A DNA stretch of 64,000 nt from Bacillota bacterium (GCA_023392995.1 JAEWMZ010000456.1:14159-78158); one strand, 5' to 3'. Counted from the stretch's first letter, positions 43,662-53,170 are shown. Notes: generated from the sequence alone by a model not told the origin. Numbers and translations: made by a program.

Positions 43662-45866
43662 ATGATAAATTGGAGGATTCAGGAATCAGGGTTTGATGCT
43701 GCCCGGATCTCCAACAATGGCAATAAATATTTGATTGGAAATGGATATCTTGGAATCAGGGGAACCCTGCAGGAATATACCAAGGAACAATATCCGGCAA
43801 TTAATTTAGCAGGCATCTATGATCAGGTGGGAAGTACCTGGAGAGAGCCGTTAAATGCTCCAAATGCCTTATATACCTTGATCGAAGTGAATGAAAATGC
43901 GTACCGACTTCCCGAGGATACACCGGAGGTTCACGAGATTTCGTTGGATTATCGGCATGGGATATTCGGGCGAAGCACTTCCTGGAGGGCTCCGGAGGGG
44001 TTGATTACGGTTCAGGCAGAACGTTTTGCTTCCATGGATGACAAGCATCTCATCGGAATGCGTTATACTCTGCAGGTGGAGCAGGGAGGCGAAGTGAGAC
44101 TCGTTACTGGAATTGATGGAGACGTATGGGATATTAACGGACCCCACTATGACATGGTTGAATTCACGTACCGGAATGAACTGCTTCAAGCAGTTGCAAC
44201 CACCCATGAGAATAAGGATCAGGTTTGTGTGTGGGAAGGCTTGAAAGCAGACTTTACTTATGAGGAAGAAGTAAGAGAGGAAGGCAGAAGATATCTGAGA
44301 TATCTTAAATTTTATGCACAGCCGGGTTTCGCGTATCACTTTATTAAATGGGTTGGCATCTATACCAGTAAAGATGGGGAGAGCTTTTGCGAGAAAGCAT
44401 ACCAGACCGTTGTCAGGGCGAAAGAGACCGGATATGAAGAGTCGAGGAAGAAGCATGCGGATGAATGGGAAGGGATCTGGAAGCGGTCGGAGGTATTGAT
44501 TGAGGGAGATGATGCAGCCATGGAGGCGCTGAATTATTCCATCTATCATTTACATAGCATTGCTCCCAGGCATACGGATCATTTATCCATTGCCGCCAGG
44601 GGGCTGTCGGGTCAGACCTATAAAGGAGCTGTTTTCTGGGATACAGAGATGTTTATGCTGGATTTCTTCTTGCTGACGGAGCCGGAGGTAGCCAAAACAT
44701 TGTTAAGCTACCGGATTGAAACACTGGAGGGTGCGAAGAAAAAGGCAAAGGCTTATGGACACCAGGGGGCTTTCTATGCCTGGGAAAGCCAGGAGGGCGG
44801 ATATGATGCCTGCTCTGACTATAATGTAACCGATGTATTTACCGGAAGGCAGATGAGAACTTATTTTAAGGATAAGCAGATTCATATTTCCTCGGCTGTG
44901 GTATATGGCTTAATGCGATATGTGGAGTATACCGGTGATCATCAATTGCTTCTGGAGGGAGGAGCTGAGGTAATCTTAGAATGCGCCGCCTTCTATTACA
45001 GCCTGTTAGTAAAGAAAGTGAACCGGGATCAATATGAGCTTCATGATGTAATCGGCCCGGATGAATACCATGAGAGAGTGAATAATAATGCCTATACGAA
45101 CCGTATGGCAAAGTACACCTTTGACAGTGCTTTGTATATCCTCGAGCTTTTCGAGAAAAGGAAGAAGAATGGAATCAAGCCCTATGCCCTGGGGGAGCAG
45201 TATAATCTGGAGGCTTTGAAGTTACGCTATCAGGAAGTATCCCGGAAGATCTATGTTCCCCAACCGGAGGAGCAAACAGGGATCATCGAGCAGTTTGACG
45301 GCTATGCAGAATTAGAAGATGTCAGCATGGCGGAGGTTCGTAGCAGGATACTGCATGAAAAGGAATATTGGGGCGGCGCTTACGGTGTTGCAGCACACAC
45401 CAAGATCATTAAACAAGCAGATGTTGTAACAATGCTAAATCTGTTTCCAGATGACTTTGAACCAGATATCTTACTGAAAAACTGGCAGTACTATGAGCCC
45501 AGAACAGAGCACGGCTCTTCTCTGAGTGCCTGCATGTACGCTATGCTGGCTTGCAGATGCGGTATGCCGGAATTGGCCTATCCCTTCTTTCTAAAATCCG
45601 CCCGGTCGGATATCACCCAAAGCGGGAAGGAGTGGGCTGGCTTAATCTATATCGGCGGCACGCATCCTGCCTCCTCTGGAGGAGCCTACATGACAGCGAT
45701 TGAAGGCTTCGCAGGAATTCATATTGTTAATGGAGCCTTGAAAGCTGCACCTGCATTGCCTCCCGGATGGGAGAGCATGCGCTTTCCAATTGTATTTAAA
45801 GGAGAGCATTACCAGGTTACAGTGACAAGAGACGGCGCGGTATTGAAACGATTTTATTGCATTTAA
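43662..45866 (+). CDS. GH65 family glycoside phosphorylase (second paralogue)
   Basis: A 734-residue GH65 enzyme starting MINWRIQESGFDAARI at ATG 43662; the frame upstream to 43593 has weaker support. The catalytic acid is Glu468 in VIGPDEYHERVNNNAYTN. The phosphate-site region TEHGSSLSACMYA and the glucose-site AVFWDTEMFML segment are clear. It resembles maltose/kojibiose/nigerose phosphorylases more than the 41147 enzyme does. Both enzymes belong with the importer at 37251-41083. The exact disaccharide is not determined by sequence inspection. A hairpin terminator shared with the LacI gene follows. Confidence 0.9.
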   Translation: MINWRIQESGFDAARISNNGNKYLIGNGYLGIRGTLQEYTKEQYPAINLAGIYDQVGSTWREPLNAPNALYTLIEVNENAYRLPEDTPEVHEISLDYRHGIFGRSTSWRAPEGLITVQAERFASMDDKHLIGMRYTLQVEQGGEVRLVTGIDGDVWDINGPHYDMVEFTYRNELLQAVATTHENKDQVCVWEGLKADFTYEEEVREEGRRYLRYLKFYAQPGFAYHFIKWVGIYTSKDGESFCEKAYQTVVRAKETGYEESRKKHADEWEGIWKRSEVLIEGDDAAMEALNYSIYHLHSIAPRHTDHLSIAARGLSGQTYKGAVFWDTEMFMLDFFLLTEPEVAKTLLSYRIETLEGAKKKAKAYGHQGAFYAWESQEGGYDACSDYNVTDVFTGRQMRTYFKDKQIHISSAVVYGLMRYVEYTGDHQLLLEGGAEVILECAAFYYSLLVKKVNRDQYELHDVIGPDEYHERVNNNAYTNRMAKYTFDSALYILELFEKRKKNGIKPYALGEQYNLEALKLRYQEVSRKIYVPQPEEQTGIIEQFDGYAELEDVSMAEVRSRILHEKEYWGGAYGVAAHTKIIKQADVVTMLNLFPDDFEPDILLKNWQYYEPRTEHGSSLSACMYAMLACRCGMPELAYPFFLKSARSDITQSGKEWAGLIYIGGTHPASSGGAYMTAIEGFAGIHIVNGALKAAPALPPGWESMRFPIVFKGEHYQVTVTRDGAVLKRFYCI

Positions 45867-45871
45867 TAAAT

Positions 45872-45909
45872 AATGGGCTGTTGCATACCTAAGTACAACA
45901 GCTCATTTT
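45872..45909. terminator. Bidirectional terminator between GH65 and LacI genes
   Basis: AATGGGCTGTTG (45872-45883) pairs with CAACAGCTCATT (45896-45907) with one G-T pair; A-rich and T-rich flanks lie on both sides. Confidence 0.8.
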
Positions 45910-45935
45910 ACATAACTAGATCTATTAGTATACGA

Positions 45936-46955
45936 TCAAGTCGAATGAATTGTTTTTACGCTGTCTCTCTCCACTAATTTAATGGGAAGAATTATTTCAC
46001 GTTTTTCTAAGGTATCCTTCTCCAGGAGTGCAAATAAGAAATCTGCCGCCAGCTTACTTTTATACGGGGCATCCTGGTGGATGGTTGTTAATGCAGGTGA
46101 GATCAGACGGCATAAATTAATGTCGTCGAAGCCAATGACAGAGATGTCATCCGGTATGCGTTTGCCCGATTGCTGAACCCCTGCCATAATTCCGGCTGCC
46201 AGAATATCGGCGGTAGCGAAGACTGCGGTGATGTCCTCCACCTGGGCAAGCCTGCGTCCAAGAGCAATGGTGGTTTCCACATCAAGCTCCTGCTCAAAGA
46301 CATATTCGCTATGAAAAGGGATGGAAGCCTCAGAAAGTGCCTGCTTATAACCAAGAAAACGTTCGGATACAACGCCTCGGTTTTTAATCGTGGGGGAAGC
46401 AAAGGCAATGTTACGATGCCCCTTAGCGATCAAATAGCGAGTGGCTTCATAGCCGCCCTTATAATCCTCGAGACCCACATTGCACATCCTGGAGGGCGGA
46501 ACATAGCTATCGATCAAAACAATGGGAATGTTCAGGCCATTCAGCGCATCATAGAATTCATCCTGAAAGACACCGGTAAAAAATAGGCCATCCACATTCC
46601 AGTTACGTAAAAAGGATACCAGATCCGCAGTCGTTTCAACTGCTCTTAGCATTAAGTAATAACCGTTTTCACGCAGCGTCTTTTCAATGGAACCAATAAA
46701 TGCAGAGTGGAAGGGGTCTTCGACAATGGTTTCTTTGGTATTTGCAGTCAAATGGCTGATCATACCAATCACTTTAGAGGAGCTGGATACCAAGGAACGG
46801 GCAGACATATTAGGAATATAACCTAATTGATCAATGGCCTCATTAATACGTGCTATTGTTTCGGCAGAAACACGGCCGGCTCTGCCATGTATGACGTTAG
46901 ATACTGTTGTGCAGCTCACGCCGACAATATTGGCTATATCTTTAATAGTCGACAT
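45936..46955 (-). CDS. LacI family transcriptional regulator
   Basis: A 339-residue repressor with HTH MSTIKDIANIVGVSCTTVSN, hinge YIPNMSARSL and an effector domain. Start 46955 has AGAAAGGA upstream. Its leader contains the hairpin element (copy 2) in the same orientation, and a GTTTAATGTTAAAC dyad lies beyond it at 47138. The dyad matches those before the surface-protein gene (36130, 36194), so it probably controls itself, the GH28-like gene and the 36233 gene, perhaps the whole alpha-glucoside set. The effector is likely a sugar from the GH65 pathway. Confidence 0.9.
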   Translation of the reverse strand: MSTIKDIANIVGVSCTTVSNVIHGRAGRVSAETIARINEAIDQLGYIPNMSARSLVSSSSKVIGMISHLTANTKETIVEDPFHSAFIGSIEKTLRENGYYLMLRAVETTADLVSFLRNWNVDGLFFTGVFQDEFYDALNGLNIPIVLIDSYVPPSRMCNVGLEDYKGGYEATRYLIAKGHRNIAFASPTIKNRGVVSERFLGYKQALSEASIPFHSEYVFEQELDVETTIALGRRLAQVEDITAVFATADILAAGIMAGVQQSGKRIPDDISVIGFDDINLCRLISPALTTIHQDAPYKSKLAADFLFALLEKDTLEKREIILPIKLVERDSVKTIHST

Positions 46956-46988
46956 ATTGTTGTTCCTTTCTGATAAGTTTAATGGTAT

Positions 46989-47136
46989 GGCAATTGCGAA
47001 ATAATATAATTTTCATAATTGTATACACAACAGATACTATTTCTTCGCTCCAATGCTTCCTTCGGGCTTAGCTTCCGCTTCGAAACAGTATCTGCTGTGT
47101 ATACAATATCTTCAGTTAATGAGTTTCGCAATTACT
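46989..47136 (-). repeat. Hairpin repeat element, copy 2
   Basis: Read on the minus strand it matches copies 1 and 3 closely, including the central AAGCGGAAGCTAAGCCCGAA segment. It ends 33 bp before the LacI start codon, in the same orientation as that gene. In the inner stem one position is G with C, where copy 1 has A with T and copy 3 has C with G. Confidence 0.8.
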
Positions 47137-47137
47137 A

Positions 47138-47151
47138 AGTTTAATGTTAAA
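47138..47151. promoter_or_regulatory. LacI-type operator 3 (GTTTAATGTTAAAC)
   Basis: Differs by one base from the perfect palindrome at 36194. It lies in the divergent region between the LacI gene and the GH28-like gene, directly next to the hairpin element. Confidence 0.6.
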
Positions 47152-47302
47152 CCAATTAAATAGTATCATAAAGATTTTCAAATGTATAGATAGATTGAAT
47201 AAAGAATTAAGGCGAAGCAGACGATGAGGAAGGGACAGGAAGATTCATAAATTTCTGAAGGATAAAAGTAACTTATATATAGAACAAGATGGGAGGAATC
47301 TT

Positions 47303-48868
47303 ATGAAGAAAAGGAAGCTTGGTATTACCATATTGGAATGGGTGATCATATTTGGCTTAGGAGTAGGACTGATCGGGCTTATTCTGGCAACGAGAGATAG
47401 AAAGGAATCTGTAACTGCAATGCGAAACATGGAGGACTCAAAATTAGTGCTATATGAAGGCCCCAAGTCATTAAAAGCGGCAACGGCGGAGGATCGAAAG
47501 ACCGTCAGTGAAAGCCAGAGGGATTTTTCACTTATGCATTGTACGGACACAATGGTAACGGTCAATGGATATGACTGTTATGTTTATGATACCAATGTGA
47601 ATCATAACCGAAGCTGGTTTGCAGATTATATGCCGCCCCAGTCGAGGACACCAATTACCTATTTTGATTTTGAAGGAGCTGCAACCATAGAGGTAGAAGT
47701 TCCGGAAATGGAGCTGGAATCTGTCAAGCTCAGCCCGGTAGCTGATAACCTTCAGCCAGTGATAGATAAAGAAAAGCATACCGTAACTTTCACAATTACA
47801 CAGCCAGATACCTATACTTTAACGTTCAACGATTCTCCTGCCCGTGCACTTCACATCTTTGCAAATCCCTTGGAAGTGAATCCTCCCAAGGAGGGAGATC
47901 AGAATGTTGTCTACATAGGGCCAGGGGAATGGAAGATCGACAGCATTATACTGGAGGATAATCAAACCTTATATTTGGCAGGAGGAGCGGTAGTACACGG
48001 TATTATTAACGCAAATTATGCCTCCAATATTAAAGTAATGGGCAGAGGAATACTAGATGGTTCTGCCTTTGATGGCTGGACTGGGAAGACTGCACTTGTT
48101 CCCCTCAAATTTGATTATTGTGAGAATGTTGAGCTAAGAGATATCCTCGTTTTAAATCCCAATGCCTGGGTATGCTCCGCAAACTCCTCCAAAAACGGTG
48201 TTATCGACGGCATTAAGATCATTTCCTCCAGACCGAACGGGGATGGTATTACCTTGCAATCCTGTGAGAACTATCTGGTGCAGAATTGCTTCGTCAGAAG
48301 CTGGGATGATTCGCTGGTAGTGAAGAACTATACGGGTGATTCTAAGGATATTGTTTTTCAAAATAATCAGCTTTGGACGGATTTTGCTCAGTCCATGGAG
48401 CTCGGTTATGAAACCAATAAGGGAAAGAAAGAAAATGCAGTGATCAGCGGAGTTACCTTTGAAAACATTACCGTACTGAATAACTTTCATAAGCCTGTAA
48501 TCTCCGTGCATAATGCTGATGATGCTATCATTAGCGAGGTAACCTTTCGCAATATTACGGTGGAAAATGCACAGATGGGCTCCGGTGATGCGGATGAAAT
48601 GCCTTATCTGATTGATTGCAATATAGCCCAAAGCTCTAACTGGTCTACCACGAAGGAACGGGGACAGATACGAAATGTATTGATTGATGGTGTAACCGTA
48701 TTAGCAGGTAAGTTCAATTCGTCCAGAATTAAGGGCTTTGATGAGACACATACCGTAGAGGGCGTGACAATTAAGAATCTGAACATTCTTGGACAGTCTA
48801 TCACCAGCATTGAAAATGGAAAATTTGAGGTCGACGCAGCTACGACAAAAAACATAGTGATCGAATAG
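47303..48868 (+). CDS. Membrane-anchored GH28/GH49-like beta-helix glycosidase
   Basis: A 521-residue protein. An N-terminal TM helix (residues about 10-29, no cleavage site evident) anchors it outside. A beta-sandwich with TPITYFDFEGAATIEV and LHIFANPLEVNPPKEGDQN comes first. A right-handed beta-helix follows, with VMGRGILDGSAFDGW, IISSRPNGDGITL and FVRSWDDSLVVKNY carrying the Asp residues expected for clan GH-N catalysis. The GHG motif usual in polygalacturonases is not seen. The sandwich-plus-helix order recalls GH49 dextranases, which would suit the nearby alpha-glucoside phosphorylases. GH28 pectin activity is the alternative. Confidence 0.75.
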   Translation: MKKRKLGITILEWVIIFGLGVGLIGLILATRDRKESVTAMRNMEDSKLVLYEGPKSLKAATAEDRKTVSESQRDFSLMHCTDTMVTVNGYDCYVYDTNVNHNRSWFADYMPPQSRTPITYFDFEGAATIEVEVPEMELESVKLSPVADNLQPVIDKEKHTVTFTITQPDTYTLTFNDSPARALHIFANPLEVNPPKEGDQNVVYIGPGEWKIDSIILEDNQTLYLAGGAVVHGIINANYASNIKVMGRGILDGSAFDGWTGKTALVPLKFDYCENVELRDILVLNPNAWVCSANSSKNGVIDGIKIISSRPNGDGITLQSCENYLVQNCFVRSWDDSLVVKNYTGDSKDIVFQNNQLWTDFAQSMELGYETNKGKKENAVISGVTFENITVLNNFHKPVISVHNADDAIISEVTFRNITVENAQMGSGDADEMPYLIDCNIAQSSNWSTTKERGQIRNVLIDGVTVLAGKFNSSRIKGFDETHTVEGVTIKNLNILGQSITSIENGKFEVDAATTKNIVIE

Positions 48869-48908
48869 CTTTCAGGTTAAGCTGTAATCAGCAGCAGATG
48901 GGAGGATT

Positions 48909-49532
48909 ATGAAGATAATTAGAAGAATAATAATCGTAATTTTAGTCGCAGCAAATATAGCAGTCTTTGCTTATATGAGATTCGGTATAGCAGAGCCCCC
49001 GCAGGCAATTCCTGCTGCTAATGTAACTGTTGTTAAGGCGATCCAGCAGACAGAGGCACAGGAGCATCCGGACTTTGTTAAAGAAGAATATGTAGCAGTC
49101 TTACCGGAAGGGCAAAATGTTGCACTGGATAAGAAAGCCACGGCCAGCAGCTATACCCAGGTTTATAATGCACCCAAGGCGGTAGACGGAAAGACGGACG
49201 GAGCCTCCTACTGGGAGGGGAAGCCGGAATATCCGAATACGCTGACGGTAGATCTGGAACAGCCTACAAAGATTCATGCCATACGTCTGGCGTTGAATCC
49301 GCTGGCTATCTGGGGAAAGCGCACCCAGCTCATAGCTGTGAATGTCAGCGAGGATGGAACCAACTTTACGGAGCTGGTGAAAGCTGTGGAATGTCTTTTT
49401 GACCCGGATACCGGCAACGAAGTGCAACTATCCTTTGACGAAACAGAGGCAAGATATGTACAGTTGGTTATTACCAAGAATTCAGGAGCCGGCGCAGGGC
49501 AGATAGCAGAGTTTGAGGTATATAGTAAATGA
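48909..49532 (+). CDS. Membrane-anchored F5/8-type (discoidin, CBM32-like) domain protein
   Basis: A 207-residue protein: TM helix at residues 4-23 (MKIIRRIIIVILVAANIAVF), linker, then a single discoidin fold from about residue 70. The domain starts NVALDKKATASSYTQ and has AVDGKTDGASYWEG, a Ca-site-like segment, and the ending ARYVQLVITKNSG. Such domains bind sugars on surfaces. It has no catalytic part and lies 40 bp after the beta-helix glycosidase, so it may act as a separate binding module for that enzyme. Ribosome site GGGAGG precedes the ATG. Confidence 0.82.
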   Translation: MKIIRRIIIVILVAANIAVFAYMRFGIAEPPQAIPAANVTVVKAIQQTEAQEHPDFVKEEYVAVLPEGQNVALDKKATASSYTQVYNAPKAVDGKTDGASYWEGKPEYPNTLTVDLEQPTKIHAIRLALNPLAIWGKRTQLIAVNVSEDGTNFTELVKAVECLFDPDTGNEVQLSFDETEARYVQLVITKNSGAGAGQIAEFEVYSK

Positions 49533-49534
49533 TA

Positions 49535-49614
49535 AAAAACACCTTTCTGGTGATCGATTCCATTTTTTTGATACGTTCAAGGGAAGGGAACCGATACAGA
49601 AAGGTGTTTTTCAT
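49535..49614 (+). terminator. Strong terminator after the discoidin gene
   Basis: AAAAACACCTTTCTG (49535-49549) and CAGAAAGGTGTTTTT (49597-49611) are perfect inverse copies with a 47-nt partly structured loop. It ends in a T-run. Confidence 0.88.
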
Positions 49615-49987
49615 GTCTTTGGCAAGGGGGGAGATATCTGATTAATATATCTGATTAATATACAGGTGGGATGGGAAAAGCAGAAAAAAACATATAATTA
49701 TGATGAAAGTCGAACAATAAAATTGTAAAAAATAAAAATATAGATAAAAATGGATCAGAAAGAAGATGCATGAACAATAAGGGCCTAATTTAAAATTTTA
49801 GTTGACAAAAGAAAAAAAATGCATATAATAACATATATTACATATAAGATATATATGAATATCGTTTATGCAATATATAATTGTATAATGGATAACCATA
49901 GGAAACACAGATTGACCCTGAAATAAAGTATTTAAGAGGCGGTTACCCGATTTGTTCGGCCACCTGATGGCTCGGAAAGGAGATACT
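49615..49987. other. Non-coding gap before the DUF2325 gene
   Basis: An AT-rich gap with no gene seen. A tandem ATATCTGATTA pair lies near 49632-49654, and runs of ATATAT near 49825-49875 could hold a promoter (TTGACA at 49802-49807, with TATAAT-like sequence downstream). No conserved RNA was recognised. Confidence 0.3.
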
Positions 49988-50272
49988 ATGAGCGTTGTTA
50001 TTATTGGAGGAAATGATAGAATGATTAGTCAGTATAAGAGAATCTGCAAGAAGTATAACTGCAAGGCTAAAGTATTTACCCAGATGATTCCGAAGCTGGG
50101 AAACCAGATAGGATGTCCGGATGTCGTTATACTGTTTACGAATACAGTTTCTCACCAAATGGCATATTGTGCAGTAGCGGAAGCAGAAAGAAATAATGCA
50201 GAAATTATCAGATGCCATACCAGCAGTGGGAACGCTCTAACTGGTATCCTGGAAAAAGTATGCGGCTTATGA
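49988..50272 (+). CDS. DUF2325 family protein
   Basis: A 94-residue protein opening MSVVIIGGNDRMISQYKRIC and ending NALTGILEKVCGL, matching DUF2325. Blocks such as CKAKVFTQM, PDVVILFTNTVSH and RCHTSSGNAL are present. ATG 49988 has GAAAGGAG upstream; a longer frame from 49952 lacks a site. Family members are small cytosolic proteins of unknown role found widely in Firmicutes, sometimes near metal or redox genes. Here it stands alone between the glycosidase block and an MFS gene. Confidence 0.85.
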   Translation: MSVVIIGGNDRMISQYKRICKKYNCKAKVFTQMIPKLGNQIGCPDVVILFTNTVSHQMAYCAVAEAERNNAEIIRCHTSSGNALTGILEKVCGL

Positions 50273-50451
50273 TACATGGAGCTGGGAGCGTTAACTGGGA
50301 TACCAGGCAGCTTTTCATGGTAAATTTGACTTTTCATTCCAATAAGAGTAAAATTAATAAACAGTTATTTTACTTTCTTGGTAAATATTTTTTTAGAATA
50401 ACAGCTATCAAAAAGTAGTTGCCAAGTCAACAATTAGAAAGAGGTCATTTT

Positions 50452-51828
50452 ATGAAAACAAAAACATCTTCCGCTCATTTTTGGCTTCTTCTTTGGAGCC
50501 TGGGTCTAGCCGGACAATTATGCTGGAATATTGAAAATCAGTGGTTTAATACCTTCGTTTACGCAAAAATTGCCAAGGATTCAACGATAGTTACCCTAAT
50601 GGTAATTACCAGTGCTCTAGTGACTACCTTTAGTACTTTTTTATTTGGTACCCTGTCTGACCGTATTGGCTCCCGTCGCAGATTTATATCGCTGGGCTAT
50701 ATTGCCTGGGGGATCTGTACAATTCTATTTGGAGCTACGGAGTTTTTAAATAAAGGTGCAGTAGACATGGGTTCTAAAACATCAATGTTAATTGCATTTC
50801 TAGTTATTTTGATCGATAATGTTATGAGCTTTTTTGGCTCTATGGGCAATGACTCGGGGTTCAATGCCTGGAGCAATGATTTAACCACAGACAAAAATCG
50901 AGGACAGGTAGGGGCAGTACTTGCATTTTTACCAGTAATTGGGACCATTATTGGTACCGTGGTCGGTGGATTGCTGATTGGCAGTAATGATAATTATAAT
51001 CGTTTGTTTTGGTGCATGGGCATGTTTGTAATTCTTACAGGCGTAATATCCTTGCTGTTTTTAAAGGACAGCCAGGCGCTTAGGCCGCACAGGAGTGGTA
51101 CCCTATGGCAGCAGTTTAGTGCGGTCTTCCAGTTTAAAGGCATGCAAAGTCAAAAGGAGCTTCTTCTGGTATGTATTACCACCGCATTATTTTTTGTCCC
51201 CTTCAATATATACTTTGTACATATGGGGAATTGGATGATATATCGGATGGGCTTTGCCGCTGACAGTATGGGAATGATTCAGGGCATTAGTCTTTTGCTC
51301 GCATCCTTGCTTGTGATTCCTGGTATTGAACTGATTAATCGCAACAAGACTCCAATGATTGCATTTGCGGCTATTATTATCAATATGTCCGGCCTTTGGC
51401 TCTTAGCGTTATTTATTCGTCCGGAAAATGTAAATACACAGAATGTATTCAGCTCACAAAACCTTTTTCTGTTTTTTGCTGTTTTCTTAGCGGGTGCAGG
51501 CTATATCCTGGTTGTACAGAGTATGACAATGTGGGTAAAGCAGCTTTATCCCCAGGAAAGTCGCGGGCAGTTTGAGGGGATACGTATCTTGTTTTTTACC
51601 TTGATTCCAATGGTTATTGGTACCTCCATCGGCAATATTATAATCAAAAATGGAGCTGGAAGTATTATCAATGAGTACGGTATTACAGAAAATATTCCCA
51701 CAGAAAGCATTTATAGGTGGGCTGCGATTTTAGTGGTTCTTCCACTTGTGCCCTTATTGTTTGGAGCAAAGGTTTACAGGAAAAGAGTACAAGAAATGGA
51801 AGCATATGTACAAGAGGGAGAGGATTAA
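50452..51828 (+). CDS. MFS transporter, probably a sugar/glycoside permease
   Basis: A 458-residue protein with about 12 TM segments. The loop after TM2 (FGTLSDRIGSRRR) is the MFS signature. A second acidic/polar loop (WSNDLTTDKNRGQVGAV) is also typical. ATG 50452 follows AGAAAGAGG. The first helix is LCWNIENQWFNTFVY, recalling cation-sugar symporters of the GPH/SLC45 type, but transport direction and substrate are not evident. A gap of about 370 bp follows before the LacI gene, so it may be its own unit. Confidence 0.85.
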   Translation: MKTKTSSAHFWLLLWSLGLAGQLCWNIENQWFNTFVYAKIAKDSTIVTLMVITSALVTTFSTFLFGTLSDRIGSRRRFISLGYIAWGICTILFGATEFLNKGAVDMGSKTSMLIAFLVILIDNVMSFFGSMGNDSGFNAWSNDLTTDKNRGQVGAVLAFLPVIGTIIGTVVGGLLIGSNDNYNRLFWCMGMFVILTGVISLLFLKDSQALRPHRSGTLWQQFSAVFQFKGMQSQKELLLVCITTALFFVPFNIYFVHMGNWMIYRMGFAADSMGMIQGISLLLASLLVIPGIELINRNKTPMIAFAAIIINMSGLWLLALFIRPENVNTQNVFSSQNLFLFFAVFLAGAGYILVVQSMTMWVKQLYPQESRGQFEGIRILFFTLIPMVIGTSIGNIIIKNGAGSIINEYGITENIPTESIYRWAAILVVLPLVPLLFGAKVYRKRVQEMEAYVQEGED

Positions 51829-52204
51829 GCCCAAAAGAGATAAGAACTAGTAAAAAAGAGTTAGGATCAAGCCTAGAAGTGATAGGAACAAGTTTTTGAA
51901 GGTGTTTCATTTGTACGGAGATTATAATTCCTTTGTCTGATCTGGAATAAGAAAGCTCATTTTACTACTGGAAATTGAATATAATTATTTGATTCCAAAG
52001 ATTTTTTTCAAAGATGATATACATATTGCATAAAAAAATATTAATATATTAGAAAAAATGACTATATATTTTCCGTAAGGCTTGTGATATAGTCTAATTA
52101 AATGAAAAACAAACACAGAGGTCGTTTGTTTTTTATTTTCCGGATTAGTTACGCGCGTAACCAAATGATAATCGTGTAAATTACACCAAATGAGGGGGAA
52201 CATT
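51829..52204. other. Gap before the third LacI gene, holding a promoter region
   Basis: A/T-rich sequence with direct repeats of AAGCC-GATAAGAAC type just after the MFS stop. No gene is seen. It ends with a perfect operator-like palindrome (52148-52161) 43 bp before the LacI start. Confidence 0.4.
52148..52161. promoter_or_regulatory. LacI-type operator (GTTACGCGCGTAAC)
   Basis: A perfect 14-bp palindrome with central CG just upstream of the LacI gene, GC-rich in an AT-rich leader. Autoregulation of the LacI gene and the downstream rhamnoside set is likely. I did not see a second copy in the window. Confidence 0.7.
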
Positions 52205-53170
52205 ATGGTAACAAGAAAAGAGGTAGCTGAGCTAGCGAAGGTATCAGAAGCTACCGTATCCTATGTAGTAAATAATACAAAAAATGTAACACCTGAAGTG
52301 AGAGAAAGAGTTCTTGCTGCTGTACATAAACTGGGTTACCGACCGAACATGATAGCAAGAAGCTTAGTTACAAAAGAGACAAGACATGTTGCAATGCTGG
52401 TGGATAATTTGAAAAATCCATATTACTGCGAAATCCTGGAAGGGGCTCAATCGATTGCATCGGAAGCCGGATACATTGTTTCCGTTTTGTCGATTGACGT
52501 ATCGAATAAGGAATCAGTGATGGAGCTGGCCAGCAGAGGAGTTGACGGAATTATATTTGCAATGGGTAGTGAAAGGGTTGACAATTACTTAAAAATAGGA
52601 CCTCCCTGTGTATATGTCGGCGAAAATGTATATATGAATTACCAAAAGGCAATTGATGATATGATTGGATGCCTTGTGGAAAGAGGCCATAGCAAGATAG
52701 CGATGCTATGTGGTATCCCCTTAGATCAGGACAATGTCCGCTATCAGAATTTTGTAAAATCGATTGATAACCACGGACTTGATTTAAACTCCAGCTTAAT
52801 CGTGGATGCTTGTTCCGGTGGACGTACGGACGAAGCGGAGGGGGCTCGGGCTATGACAGAGCTTTTGGCAAGAAACGAGGAGTTCACCGCTGTCTATGCA
52901 CTGAATGACTTAATGGCCATGGGAGCGATGAAGGTGCTTAGGGAAGCTGGAATTCAAATTCCCCAGGAGGTATCAATCATAGGCTGTGATAACTTAAGTA
53001 TTTTAAGTTATCTATCACCAACCCTGTCTACGATGGATGTGGAAGCATTTCAGGTCGGGCGTTCTCTGATGCAGCTGTTAATTGAAAAAATTAAAGTCGA
53101 ACCTCTTTCAAGTAATACAATAGAAGCAAGATTTATCCGCAGAGAGTCAATTATGGAAGCAAAGAAATAA
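52205..53170 (+). CDS. LacI family transcriptional regulator of the rhamnoside locus
   Basis: A 321-residue repressor: HTH MVTRKEVAELAKVSEATVSY, hinge YRPNMIARSL, effector domain to the end. ATG 52205 follows GAGGGGGAA; the frame from 52190 has no better site. Unlike the other LacI genes here, it is co-directional with its presumed targets and 25 bp from the binding-protein gene, so it is probably in the same transcript. The effector is likely rhamnose or a rhamnoside. Confidence 0.9.
   Translation: MVTRKEVAELAKVSEATVSYVVNNTKNVTPEVRERVLAAVHKLGYRPNMIARSLVTKETRHVAMLVDNLKNPYYCEILEGAQSIASEAGYIVSVLSIDVSNKESVMELASRGVDGIIFAMGSERVDNYLKIGPPCVYVGENVYMNYQKAIDDMIGCLVERGHSKIAMLCGIPLDQDNVRYQNFVKSIDNHGLDLNSSLIVDACSGGRTDEAEGARAMTELLARNEEFTAVYALNDLMAMGAMKVLREAGIQIPQEVSIIGCDNLSILSYLSPTLSTMDVEAFQVGRSLMQLLIEKIKVEPLSSNTIEARFIRRESIMEAKK

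Noticed and set aside
43869..44549. 226-codon minus-strand ORF
   Set aside because: It lies wholly inside the clear GH65 gene; the length follows from codon usage on the other strand.
48152..48631. 159-codon minus-strand ORF
   Set aside because: It is a shadow of the beta-helix glycosidase gene with no start signals.
50238..50306. CTGGTATCC / GGATACCAG repeat after DUF2325 as terminator
   Set aside because: The arms are short, far apart and there is no T-run; the first arm lies inside the coding region.
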